64,000 nt of DNA from CAILZL01 sp963791615 (lineage in GTDB: Bacteria > Pseudomonadota > Gammaproteobacteria > Steroidobacterales > Steroidobacteraceae): the NCBI GenBank assembly GCA_963791615.1, contig CAWBTE010000006.1, forward strand, positions 1,054,001 to 1,118,000, given 5' to 3'. The notes under the pieces were generated by a model. That model saw only the letters and a program-made list of their open reading frames with translations. It made no database searches and was not told the DNA's origin. Below, in pieces: positions 32,722 through 41,988 of this stretch. How positions within the stretch are numbered: the first letter of the stretch is position 1; every line of letters begins with the position of its first letter. The position numbers and the translations under genes were made by a program.

Positions 32722-35271
32722 ATGAGCAACACGCAAAAATTACTGGTGATCGGCAATGGCATGGTGGGGCACCGCCTGCTGGAATCGCTGGCCGATGCCC
32801 GCGCGGATTACGAAATCACCGTGCTGTGCGAAGAACCGCGCCCGGCCTATGACCGCGTACAGCTGTCAGGCTACTTCTCGGGGAAAACCGCTGAAGATCT
32901 GTCGCTGGTGAAGGATGGCTTCTTCGAGCAGAACAACATCGCGTTGCATCTGAACGCCAGAGCAGAGAGCATTGATCGCGCCAACAAAATGGTGCGCTCC
33001 TCGCAAGGTCATGAGCTGAGCTATGACAAGCTGGTGCTGGCCACGGGTTCGTATCCCTTCGTGCCACCGGTACCCGGCTACAACCGCGAACACTGCCTGG
33101 TGTATCGCACCATCGAAGATCTGGAAGCCATCGCTGCGGCGGGCAAGGTCAGCAAGATTGGTGTAGTGATTGGCGGTGGTCTGCTGGGTCTCGAGGCCGC
33201 AAAGGCGCTGAAAGATCTGGGCGTGGAAACCCATGTAGTCGAGTTCGCGCCGCGCCTGATGGCCGTGCAGCTGGATGATGCCGGTGGCCTGGTGCTGCGC
33301 AAGAAGATTGAAGAGCTGGGTGTGAAAGTTCATACCAGCAAGAACACCAGGGAAATTGTTGATGGTGAGACCTCACGTCACAAGATGGTGTTTGCCGATG
33401 GCAGCGTGCTTGAAACCGACATGATTGTGTTTTCTGCGGGTATTCGTCCGCAGGATGCGCTGGCCAAGGCATCTGGCCTGGAGATTGGCCCGCGTGGTGG
33501 CGTGGTGGTGAACAACCAGTGCCAGACTTCGGATGCGGACATTTACGCCATTGGCGAATGTGCGCTGTGGAGTGGCAGGATTTATGGGCTGGTGGCTCCC
33601 GGCTACCAGATGGCGCAGACCGCGGTGAATCACCTGATTGGCAAAGATGCCACCTTCATGGGTGCCGACATGAGCACCAAATTGAAGCTGATGGGTGTGG
33701 ACGTGGCTTCACTGGGTGATGCACTGTGCGCCTCGCCCGGCGCGCGCGCTTACTCGTTCGTCGATGAACGCAAACAGATTTACAAGAAGCTGGTGGTCAG
33801 CGAAGACGGCAAGGTTCTGCTCGGCGGCATTCTGGTCGGCGATGCTGCTGACTACGGCAACTGGCTGCAGATGATGCTTAATGCGCTGCCGCTGCCCGAA
33901 CATCCTGAAGAACTCATCCTGCCCGCCATTGAAGGTGGCAAGAAGCCCGTTGCACTGGGTGTGGCGGCGCTGCCCAACTCGGCGCAGATCTGTTCCTGCA
34001 ACAATGTCAGCAAGGGCGATTTATGCGCCGCCATTGACGCGGGCTGCGCTTCGCTCGGCGCGCTCAAAAAATCCACCAAGGCCGGCACTTCCTGTGGTGG
34101 CTGCAGCACTCTGGTCGGCCAGATCCTCAAAGCCGAACTCGAAAGCCGCGGCGTGACGGTGGCCAACCACATTTGCGAACACTTCAAGTACTCGCGTCAG
34201 GAATTGTTTCATCTGGTCAAGGTGGGCCAGATCAAGAGCTTTGAAGAACTGGTCAAAAAACATGGCCGCGGCCATGGCTGCGACATCTGCAAACCTGCGG
34301 TCGGCTCGATCATGGCCTCGGTGTACAACGAATTTGTGCTCAAGCGCGACCGCGCCATGCTGCAGGACACCAATGATTACTACCTGGCCAACATGCAGAA
34401 GAACGGCACGTATTCGGTGGTGCCGCGTATTGCCGGCGGTGAACTCACGCCACGCCAGTTGATCATCATTGGTGAAGTCGCCGAGAAGTATGGCCTGTAC
34501 ACCAAGATCACCGGCGGGCAGCGCATCGATCTGTTCGGCGCACAGGTGCATGAGCTGCCGTTGATCTGGAAGGAACTCACCGATGCCGGCTTTGAATCCG
34601 GTCACGCCTATGGCAAGTCGCTGCGCACCGTGAAATCCTGCGTCGGTTCCACCTGGTGCCGTTATGGCGTGCAGAACAGCGTCGGTCTGGCGATTGAACT
34701 GGAGAATCGCTACAAAGGCCTGCGCTCACCGCACAAAATCAAGTTTGCAGTGTCGGGTTGCACCCGCGAATGTGCCGAAGCCCAGAGCAAGGACATTGGC
34801 GTGATCGCCACCGAAAAGGGCTGGAACCTGTACGTGTGCGGCAACGGCGGCATGAAGCCGCGCCATGCGGATTTATTTGCCAGCGATCTGGACAAGGAAA
34901 CCCTGATTAAATACATCGATCGCGTGCTGATGTTTTACGTACGCACCGCCGATCGCCTGCAACGCACCTCCACCTGGATGGAGAACATGGAAGGAGGCCT
35001 GGACTATCTCAAGTCAGTAGTCATCGACAACAAGCTGGGTATCAATGCCGAGCTGGAAGCTGATATGCAGCATGTGGTTGGCACTTATGAATGCGAATGG
35101 AAGAAGGCGATCAACGACGAGCAGACGCTCAAGCGCTTCCGTCACTTCGTCAATAGCAATGAGACTGACAATCGTGTGATGTTCGTTGAAGAGCGCGGCC
35201 AGATTCGTCCGGCCAACAGCGAAGAACTGACTGAACGCCTGAATCAGAAAGTTCTGAAGGCAGCGGTGTAA
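32722..35271 (+). CDS. nirB: Assimilatory NAD(P)H nitrite reductase, large subunit
   Basis: Reduces nitrite to ammonium with six electrons. The 849 residues hold, in order: FAD- and NAD-binding domains (LLVIGNGMVGHRLLE, GVVIGGGLLGLEAAKAL), a BFD-type [2Fe-2S] domain (CSCNNVSKGDLCAAI, GTSCGGCSTLV), a ferredoxin-like half-domain, and the sirohaem-[4Fe-4S] domain (KSCVGSTWCRYG, SGCTRECAEAQSKDIG). GAGGAG precedes the ATG. No sirohaem synthase is in the window, though hemA and a hemD-like gene are. Confidence 0.96.
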   Translation: MSNTQKLLVIGNGMVGHRLLESLADARADYEITVLCEEPRPAYDRVQLSGYFSGKTAEDLSLVKDGFFEQNNIALHLNARAESIDRANKMVRSSQGHELSYDKLVLATGSYPFVPPVPGYNREHCLVYRTIEDLEAIAAAGKVSKIGVVIGGGLLGLEAAKALKDLGVETHVVEFAPRLMAVQLDDAGGLVLRKKIEELGVKVHTSKNTREIVDGETSRHKMVFADGSVLETDMIVFSAGIRPQDALAKASGLEIGPRGGVVVNNQCQTSDADIYAIGECALWSGRIYGLVAPGYQMAQTAVNHLIGKDATFMGADMSTKLKLMGVDVASLGDALCASPGARAYSFVDERKQIYKKLVVSEDGKVLLGGILVGDAADYGNWLQMMLNALPLPEHPEELILPAIEGGKKPVALGVAALPNSAQICSCNNVSKGDLCAAIDAGCASLGALKKSTKAGTSCGGCSTLVGQILKAELESRGVTVANHICEHFKYSRQELFHLVKVGQIKSFEELVKKHGRGHGCDICKPAVGSIMASVYNEFVLKRDRAMLQDTNDYYLANMQKNGTYSVVPRIAGGELTPRQLIIIGEVAEKYGLYTKITGGQRIDLFGAQVHELPLIWKELTDAGFESGHAYGKSLRTVKSCVGSTWCRYGVQNSVGLAIELENRYKGLRSPHKIKFAVSGCTRECAEAQSKDIGVIATEKGWNLYVCGNGGMKPRHADLFASDLDKETLIKYIDRVLMFYVRTADRLQRTSTWMENMEGGLDYLKSVVIDNKLGINAELEADMQHVVGTYECEWKKAINDEQTLKRFRHFVNSNETDNRVMFVEERGQIRPANSEELTERLNQKVLKAAV

Positions 35272-35273
35272 TC

Positions 35274-36848
35274 ATGGCTAGCGACTCTGTCAAGAATCTC
35301 TGGCACAAGATCTGTGCCTTCGATGACATCACCCCGAACACCGGCGTTTGCGCGCTGGTGGATGGCAAGCAGATCGCCATCTTCCGCTTTGACGACATGG
35401 TGTTCGCGGTGGACAACTATGACCCGGCGTCAGAAGCCAATGTGATTTCGCGCGGTCTGGTCGGTGACCTGAATGGTGAGCTGGTGGTGGCCTCGCCCAT
35501 CTACAAGCATCACTACAGCCTGCTCACCGGCCGTTGCCAGGAAGATCCGGACAATTCCATTTGTGCCTATCCGGTACGCGTACAGGACGGTGGTGTCTGG
35601 GTTCAGGCCACTGCCCTGCGCAAGGGGGGGCGTCGCAAGCTGGTCGTTATCGGCAATGGCATGGCCGGCATGCGCACCATTGAAGAACTGCTGCAGATGG
35701 CGCCCGGGGTCTATGACATCACCGTGATCGGCGCCGAACCCTACGGCAATTACAACCGCATCCTGTTGTCACCCGTGTTGTCCGGCGAAAAGAAAGCCGA
35801 AGACATCATGATCAACAGCATCGACTGGTATGCCGAAAAAGGCATCCAGCTGCATGCCGGTGATGCAGCAGTGAAAATTGATCGCACTCGTCGTGTAGTC
35901 GTCACGGCTTCAGGCGTCGAGTTCGCTTATGACCGCCTGCTGCTAGCCACCGGCTCCAACCCCATCATCCTGCCGGTGCCCGGCAAGGATCTGTCCGGTG
36001 TGGTGAGCTTCCGTGATCTCAACGACGTGGATGCCATGCTGGCTGCCAGCAAACAGTACAAACATGCGGTCATCATTGGTGGCGGTCTGCTGGGACTGGA
36101 AGCCGCGTATGGTCTGAAGCGTCGTGGCATGAATGTCACCGTGGTGCATCTGCTCGATTCACTGATGGAACGTCAGCTCGACAAGGTCGCAGGGGACATG
36201 CTCAAAACCTCGCTGGAACAGCGTGGCCTGAACTTCAAGATGCTGGCCAAGACGGTGGAACTGATCGGCAACGAGCGCGTTACCGGTATCCGTTTTGAAG
36301 ATGGCGAAACCCTCAATGCCGACCTGGTGGTGATGGCCGCCGGCATTCGTCCGAATATTCAACTGGCGCAGTCAGCCAACCTGCGCTGCGAACGCGGCGT
36401 GGTGGTCAATGACAGCATGCAGACCTATGACCCCAGCATCTATGCGGTGGGCGAATGCGTGCAGCATCGCGGCATGACCTATGGACTGGTCGCGCCACTG
36501 TGGGAACAGGCACGCATCTGCGCCTTGCATCTGGCCGAGTCGGGCGTGGCCTACTATCGTGGTTCGATACTGTCGACCCAGCTGAAAGTCACCGGCATTG
36601 ATCTGTACTCGGCGGGCGACTTCATTGGCGGCGCCCATAGCGAAGCACTGGTGATGAAAGACGTGAAGCGCGGCATCTACAAGCGTATTGTCATTGAAGG
36701 CACGCAGGTCAAAGGCTGTGTGCTATACGGCGACACCAAGGATGGCCCGTGGTACTTCGAGCTGATGAATGAAGGCCGCGACATTGGTAACATCCGCGAC
36801 CGCCTGTTATTTGGTGAATCGTTTTCGGATACCGAGTCGGCGGCGTAA
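35274..36848 (+). CDS. NirD-like domain fused to FAD/NAD oxidoreductase (nitrate reductase electron-transfer subunit)
   Basis: Of 524 residues, about 8-112 match the nitrite reductase small subunit NirD (LWHKICAFDDITPNTGVCAL, SPIYKHHYSLLTGRCQEDPD), a Rieske fold lacking the cluster ligands. Residues 120-510 are a flavoprotein like NasC or the N-terminus of NirB, with FAD motif VVIGNGMAGMR at 124-134 and NAD motif VIIGGGLLGLEAAYGL at 265-280. Normally these are separate proteins. The fusion sits 2 nt after nirB and before nitrate reductase, so it may serve both enzymes. Confidence 0.85.
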   Translation: MASDSVKNLWHKICAFDDITPNTGVCALVDGKQIAIFRFDDMVFAVDNYDPASEANVISRGLVGDLNGELVVASPIYKHHYSLLTGRCQEDPDNSICAYPVRVQDGGVWVQATALRKGGRRKLVVIGNGMAGMRTIEELLQMAPGVYDITVIGAEPYGNYNRILLSPVLSGEKKAEDIMINSIDWYAEKGIQLHAGDAAVKIDRTRRVVVTASGVEFAYDRLLLATGSNPIILPVPGKDLSGVVSFRDLNDVDAMLAASKQYKHAVIIGGGLLGLEAAYGLKRRGMNVTVVHLLDSLMERQLDKVAGDMLKTSLEQRGLNFKMLAKTVELIGNERVTGIRFEDGETLNADLVVMAAGIRPNIQLAQSANLRCERGVVVNDSMQTYDPSIYAVGECVQHRGMTYGLVAPLWEQARICALHLAESGVAYYRGSILSTQLKVTGIDLYSAGDFIGGAHSEALVMKDVKRGIYKRIVIEGTQVKGCVLYGDTKDGPWYFELMNEGRDIGNIRDRLLFGESFSDTESAA

Positions 36849-36862
36849 TTTCCGCTTTTTTC

Positions 36863-36941
36863 TCAGATTGGGCTGAGTCCGCTCAGCCCAATCTGCTGTT
36901 TCCATCGAACACCGAAATTGGGCTTCGCGGACTCAGCCCAA
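36863..36941 (+). repeat. Competing inverted repeats between oxidoreductase and nitrate reductase genes
   Basis: CAGATTGGGCTGAG (36863-36876) and CTCAGCCCAATCTG (36881-36894) form a perfect 14-bp hairpin with loop TCCG. TTGGGCTGAGTCCG (36867-36880) is also perfectly complementary to CGGACTCAGCCCAA (36928-36941), so the two helices exclude each other. There is no T run. It may protect or modulate the downstream message. Confidence 0.8.
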
Positions 36942-36966
36942 CCTGCGACTGAACCTGACCCTCTTC

Positions 36967-39651
36967 ATGCCTTCTGACATTATCAAAACCACCTGCCCCT
37001 ACTGTGGCGTCGGCTGCGGCGTGAAAGTTTCGCTTGGCAAACAGGATCCCATCGTTAGTGGCGACACTGAACATCCCGCCAACTACGGACGCCTGTGCTC
37101 CAAGGGTTCAGCGCTGGGTGAAACCCTCAGTCTGGATGGCCGTCTGCTCAATCCGCGCATGCGGGGCGCAGCGGGCAACTGGAACGATGTCAGCTGGAAT
37201 GTAGCGCTGGATCGGGTTGCGCAGGGCTTTCGCAAGATCATTGATGAACATGGCCCGGATGCGGTGGCGTTCTATGTTTCAGGGCAGATCCTGACTGAGG
37301 ACTACTACATCGCCAACAAGCTGATGAAGGGCTTCATCGGTTCGGCGAATATCGACACCAACTCCAGATTGTGCATGTCTTCCGCCGTGGCCAGCTACAA
37401 ACGCGCCTTTGGCGAAGACGTGGTGCCGGTGAACTATGACGATCTGGATCACGCCGACCTTATTGTACTGGTGGGCTCCAACACCGCCTGGTGTCACCCC
37501 ATCGTGTTCCAGCGCATCGTCAAGGCCAAAGAAAACAATCCTGATCTCAGGATCGTGGTGATTGATCCACGCCGCACCTCCACCTGCGAAGTCGCCGACC
37601 TGCACCTGCCCATCAAGGTGGGCAGTGATGTGTGGCTGTTCAACGGCCTGCTGAGTTTCCTGCACCAGCATGGCGTGGAAGACATGCCGTTCATCAACCA
37701 GCATACCAAGGGTCTGGAAAAAGCCATGATCATGGCGGACAACACCGCCGGATCAGTTTCGTCAGTGGCCAAGGCTTGCGGCATCAGTCAAAACACGCTG
37801 GAAGAGTTTTATCGCCTGTTCGCGCGCACTGAACGCAGCATCACCATGTATTCGATGGGCGTGAACCAGTCTTCGCAAGGCACCGACAAGGCCAACAGCA
37901 TCATCAACTGCCATCTGCTGACAGGACGCATCGGCAAACCCGGCATGGGCCCGTTTTCCATCACCGGCCAGCCCAATGCCATGGGTGGTCGTGAAGTCGG
38001 CGGGCTGGCCAACATGCTGGCGGCGCACATGGATCTGGATAACAGCGCACATCGCCGCACCGTGCAAACCTTCTGGGACAGTCCGCATATCGCCGACAAG
38101 CAGGGCTTGAAAGCGGTGGATCTGTTCAAGGCCATCTATGCCGGTAAGGTCAAGGCCGTATGGATCATGGCCACCAATCCGGTGGTAAGTTTGCCCGATG
38201 CCAATAAGGTACGCGCCGCGCTGGAGCGTTGCGAACTGGTGGTGTCATCCGATGTGGTGCTGAACACTGACACCAACAATGTCGCGCATGTATTACTGCC
38301 TGCCGCCGCCTGGGGTGAGAAGGACGGCACCGTCACCAATTCCGAACGACGTATCTCGCGGCAACGCGCGTTTCTGCCCATGCCGGGGCTGACCAGGCCC
38401 GACTGGTGGATCATGTGCGAAGTGGCCAAGCGCATGGGTTACAAGCAGGGCTTCAACTTCAGTTCGGTTCATGAAATTTTTCTGGAGCATGCGCGGCTGT
38501 CCGGCACCGACAACCACGGCGAGCGTCTGTTCAACCTGCGTGGCTTGCAATCATTGAATCGTGCCGAGTACGACGACCTGCAACCCGTGCAATGGCCGGT
38601 GTTGATTCAAGGCGAAGGCAGCGCACGGGTGTATGCAGACGGCAAGTTCTCCTTCGGTGATCACAAGGCGCGTTTCATCGCCACCAAACCCATGTTTCCC
38701 AAACACGCCACCAATGACGAATATCCACTGGCGCTGAACACCGGTCGCATCCGCGATCACTGGCACACCATGAGTCGTACCGGGAAAGCAGCGCGACTCA
38801 ACAACCACATTCCCGAACCTTACGTGGACATGCATCCACAGGACGCCTTGCTGTACGGCGTGCGTGAAGATGAGCTGGTGCGCGTCAGCTCGCGCTGGGG
38901 CTCGATGGTGGCACGCCTGAAATTCAGCGGTGAAATGCCGCGCCGCATGGTGTTCGTGCCGATTCACTGGAATGGCGCATTCTCCTCCGATGCGCGCGTG
39001 GGGGCAGTCGTCAATCCAGTGGTCGATCCGATTTCCGGCGAACCCGAACTCAAACACACGCCGGTGCGTGTCGAATCCTTCGTGGTTAGTTGGCAGGGCT
39101 TTGTGCTGTCGCGCCAGAACATCATTGCAAAAGACGCCATCTGGTGGAATCAGGCACAGGGCGAACAATTCATTCGTCATGAAATCGCCGGACGTCGCAC
39201 CTATGCCGACTGGTCGCCATGGGCCCGCAAGCTGCTGGGTGCTGATGATGCAGATGCCGACTTTCTGGAGTACTACGATGTCGGCACACGTATCTACCGC
39301 GCCGCGTACCTGATTGATAACCGGATTGAAGCCTGCGTGTATGTGTCGCCGCGCCCTGACCTGCCCTCACGTTCATGGCTGGCCAGCCTGTTCAGCAAAG
39401 CCAGGATCAACGATGCCGATCGTGGCGGCTTGCTGGCAGGTCGTTCGGTTGATCCTGCCGCCGATGCCGGCCCCACCGTGTGTTCGTGCTTCGGTGTCGG
39501 CCGCAACACCATCTGCGCTGCGATCAAAAAGCAGGGCTTGAATACACCGCAACAGATCGGCCAGCAACTGAAAGCCGGCACCAACTGCGGCTCCTGCATT
39601 CCTGAACTGAAAACGATTCTGCTGGAACAGAAGGCGCGGGGCGCGGCGTGA
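36967..39651 (+). CDS. narB: Assimilatory nitrate reductase, molybdopterin catalytic subunit
   Basis: Reduces nitrate to nitrite in the cytoplasm. The 894-residue protein has an N-terminal [4Fe-4S] site (CPYCGVGCGVKV and GRLCSKG) and Mo-bis-MGD domains (SRLCMSSAVASYKRAFGED, GRIGKPGMGPFSITGQPNAMGGREVGG). The C-terminal molybdopterin-binding domain has NTGRIRDHWHTMSRTGKAARL. An extra BFD-type [2Fe-2S] domain ends the protein (CSCFGVGRNTICAAI, GTNCGSCIPEL), which suits electron input from the flavoprotein next door. The ATG has a weak ribosome site. A small hairpin (AATCGCG-TAT-CGCGATT) follows the stop. Confidence 0.95.
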   Translation: MPSDIIKTTCPYCGVGCGVKVSLGKQDPIVSGDTEHPANYGRLCSKGSALGETLSLDGRLLNPRMRGAAGNWNDVSWNVALDRVAQGFRKIIDEHGPDAVAFYVSGQILTEDYYIANKLMKGFIGSANIDTNSRLCMSSAVASYKRAFGEDVVPVNYDDLDHADLIVLVGSNTAWCHPIVFQRIVKAKENNPDLRIVVIDPRRTSTCEVADLHLPIKVGSDVWLFNGLLSFLHQHGVEDMPFINQHTKGLEKAMIMADNTAGSVSSVAKACGISQNTLEEFYRLFARTERSITMYSMGVNQSSQGTDKANSIINCHLLTGRIGKPGMGPFSITGQPNAMGGREVGGLANMLAAHMDLDNSAHRRTVQTFWDSPHIADKQGLKAVDLFKAIYAGKVKAVWIMATNPVVSLPDANKVRAALERCELVVSSDVVLNTDTNNVAHVLLPAAAWGEKDGTVTNSERRISRQRAFLPMPGLTRPDWWIMCEVAKRMGYKQGFNFSSVHEIFLEHARLSGTDNHGERLFNLRGLQSLNRAEYDDLQPVQWPVLIQGEGSARVYADGKFSFGDHKARFIATKPMFPKHATNDEYPLALNTGRIRDHWHTMSRTGKAARLNNHIPEPYVDMHPQDALLYGVREDELVRVSSRWGSMVARLKFSGEMPRRMVFVPIHWNGAFSSDARVGAVVNPVVDPISGEPELKHTPVRVESFVVSWQGFVLSRQNIIAKDAIWWNQAQGEQFIRHEIAGRRTYADWSPWARKLLGADDADADFLEYYDVGTRIYRAAYLIDNRIEACVYVSPRPDLPSRSWLASLFSKARINDADRGGLLAGRSVDPAADAGPTVCSCFGVGRNTICAAIKKQGLNTPQQIGQQLKAGTNCGSCIPELKTILLEQKARGAA

Positions 39652-39710
39652 GCTTGAATCGCGTATCGCGATTACGGCAGAGGGCCAATATTTTGCTCAT
39701 GCAAGTGAAG

Positions 39711-41804
39711 TCACACCGGCCCTGAATTCAATTCAGCTTCCGCCAACGAGCGGCGCGTTGGATACAGAAAGCCGGCAGGCGCACTGCGGATGCCCGCAAG
39801 TACTGCCCTGACAACGCGCTTGCGATCCTTGACCTGGATGCCACGCGAGCGCAATGCAACGCGGAATGCCAGGGTGAAACTCACGCCCAGATTGCATAGA
39901 CCAATCACCGGAATGGCGGCCATACACCACCAGAACTGTGGTTCGTGAAGTACGGCGACGCCCAGTGTGCCTGCTGCTGCGGCAATTTGTCCGGTCACCA
40001 GCGTGACGTGACGAACTTCAATCGGCAGGCCAAAAAACTGCGCACTGATGGGCACCAGACCCAACATCAACCCCAGTGTAATGTTGGAAGCCATGCCGGA
40101 AATATTCCGTCGTGACCAACCTGACCAGCGTTGCGCGCGTGATTCGCCCAGCACGGCAATGAAGCGTGGATTCCAGGCAATGGCGCTATCCAGTCGATGC
40201 CAGGTGAACCAGTTTTCAATCCAGCCCGCCAACAAACTACCCACGAACAGCACCACCCCGGTAAACGCGGCATATAGCGCAGTGGGGCCGAGCAACGTAT
40301 TGTCATGCAGGATATGCGCGGCATGTTCTGCATCGATTGCCGGTGCGCCAGACAACGTCCATACCAGCAATTGAATGGCCAGCACCAGTGGCGCAACGGC
40401 CAACAGGTTGCCGACTATCCCGGCAAACTGGGAACGAAGAATTTTGGCGACTTCCATTACAAACCGCTGCAGAGCATCACTGTCGTCGCTGATGTGTTCC
40501 AGCCTGGCGGCCAGTGCCGCTGCGGTCATGGCGGGCTGTTTTGTGGCCAGCACGCCATGCAACAAATAAATAACCACAAAGCTGGCGGCATAATTTATGC
40601 CACTCAGAAAACCCGACCAGAATAGTGACAGCCCCAGGGCAGTGAGCATGAATTTCAGGAAGGTCGTGAATGCGATGACCGCACCACCGATGAGCGCCTT
40701 GCGCAGCATGTCAAAGTAGTCGCTGCGGGTACTGGTAATGTAATGCTCGCCAATCACGCCACTGCGCTGCGCCAGCTTGTTGGCCAGCATCGAATAGTGA
40801 TGTGAGAACAACGCGCGAATGCCCTTGCGCTGATGGTCAGCACCCACCAGATCGCTGACCAGCGTTGCAATCGGTAGTAACTGCTGTGGCGCAGTCAGCG
40901 TTTGCAGCAGCGCTTCAATTCGATAGGTACGTTCGCGTAGCTGATGAATCTCGAAGATGACATCAATGGAGATGCCATAGTCTTCAAGATGTGCATAGAT
41001 GGTATCGGTGTAGTAGCGACACTTTTCCAGTACCAGCCGCAGTGCGGCAATTTCAGCAACCACCTGCTGGTCAGCGCCCTGCCTGATCGCATCATCAAGA
41101 TTTTCAACCGCCCTGGTCAAGGCATGAAAGGGCCGTTCAGTGTGCGCAGTTTCATCCATGCGCTGGCGCATCAGTGAAGAAAATCCGGAAGCGCGAATCT
41201 GGCTGGCAAGCAGCTGCACTGCGTCCGCCACGGTGTCTGGCCAGCGTGCAATGCGTGAACTGTTCGGGTCACTGCGCAATAGCTGCGCAATACGCTGCAA
41301 GGTCGCCTCATCCAGCGCGGCAATCCAGTCGGCGTCCAGCGGATCGGTGAAAACCAAGCGAAACAGGATACCGAGATCAGCTGTATCCGGCGTGCTGGGC
41401 AGGCAGATACGCCGCAGTCGTTCCGACAGTTCACTGAGGAACGCACTGCGCGGCGCAAAACCAAAGTCTGCCCACAAACCCTGGTCATCCAGTTCATTCA
41501 GCGTGATGGTCAGCAGCGTTGCCAACTGTTCACGCTGCCCCGGATTTCGATCCAGCACATTGAGCAAGTGCAGAATGCGTCGCACTGGCCAGGGCGTACC
41601 CACCGCCACGTCGGTGGCTTCAGTATCCGGCGACGACTCAGCTCCGCGAACCCACTGCGCCAGCCTGACCAGCCACAAGTGTCGATACGGTCTGGGAGCA
41701 CGGCTATCCGCCGCATTGATCAGCGCAGTCAAATCCCAGCGATCACGCTGTGGACGTCGTACGGCTGTTTTCCTTGCTGATCCGGGAAGTGGTGGTTGTG
41801 TCAT
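39711..41804 (-). CDS. Gcr-type 'site-specific recombinase' family membrane protein
   Basis: A 697-residue protein whose N-terminal half is soluble and helical. The C-terminal half has several membrane spans, for example KALIGGAVIAFTTFLKFMLTALGLSLFW, AGIVGNLLAVAPLVLAIQLLVW and AAFTGVVLFVGSLLAGWIENW. This matches the family named after gonococcal Gcr. The recombinase label is historical: I see no recombinase catalytic motif and the protein is integral to the membrane. Convergent with narB and divergent from fbp. Confidence 0.78.
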   Translation of the reverse strand: MTQPPLPGSARKTAVRRPQRDRWDLTALINAADSRAPRPYRHLWLVRLAQWVRGAESSPDTEATDVAVGTPWPVRRILHLLNVLDRNPGQREQLATLLTITLNELDDQGLWADFGFAPRSAFLSELSERLRRICLPSTPDTADLGILFRLVFTDPLDADWIAALDEATLQRIAQLLRSDPNSSRIARWPDTVADAVQLLASQIRASGFSSLMRQRMDETAHTERPFHALTRAVENLDDAIRQGADQQVVAEIAALRLVLEKCRYYTDTIYAHLEDYGISIDVIFEIHQLRERTYRIEALLQTLTAPQQLLPIATLVSDLVGADHQRKGIRALFSHHYSMLANKLAQRSGVIGEHYITSTRSDYFDMLRKALIGGAVIAFTTFLKFMLTALGLSLFWSGFLSGINYAASFVVIYLLHGVLATKQPAMTAAALAARLEHISDDSDALQRFVMEVAKILRSQFAGIVGNLLAVAPLVLAIQLLVWTLSGAPAIDAEHAAHILHDNTLLGPTALYAAFTGVVLFVGSLLAGWIENWFTWHRLDSAIAWNPRFIAVLGESRAQRWSGWSRRNISGMASNITLGLMLGLVPISAQFFGLPIEVRHVTLVTGQIAAAAGTLGVAVLHEPQFWWCMAAIPVIGLCNLGVSFTLAFRVALRSRGIQVKDRKRVVRAVLAGIRSAPAGFLYPTRRSLAEAELNSGPV

Positions 41805-41988
41805 GTCCGGTTCACGGCATCCAGGCTCGGATACTTGGCATCAGGATAGTACCTGATGCTGCTGTTCAGCAGATTGTGAATAAATGACGGTGCATCAAGC
41901 CCGTGCCCAATGGTCTGACGCATCATCCACCACAGATGCGATAAACTGGGGCACATCACCACTTTCCAGATCATTACCAGCACTTCTC

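Noticed and set aside
39711..41804. Mobile-element call based on the name 'site-specific recombinase'
   Set aside because: The protein is membrane-spanning, shows no recombinase motif, and no attachment sites or cargo flank it.
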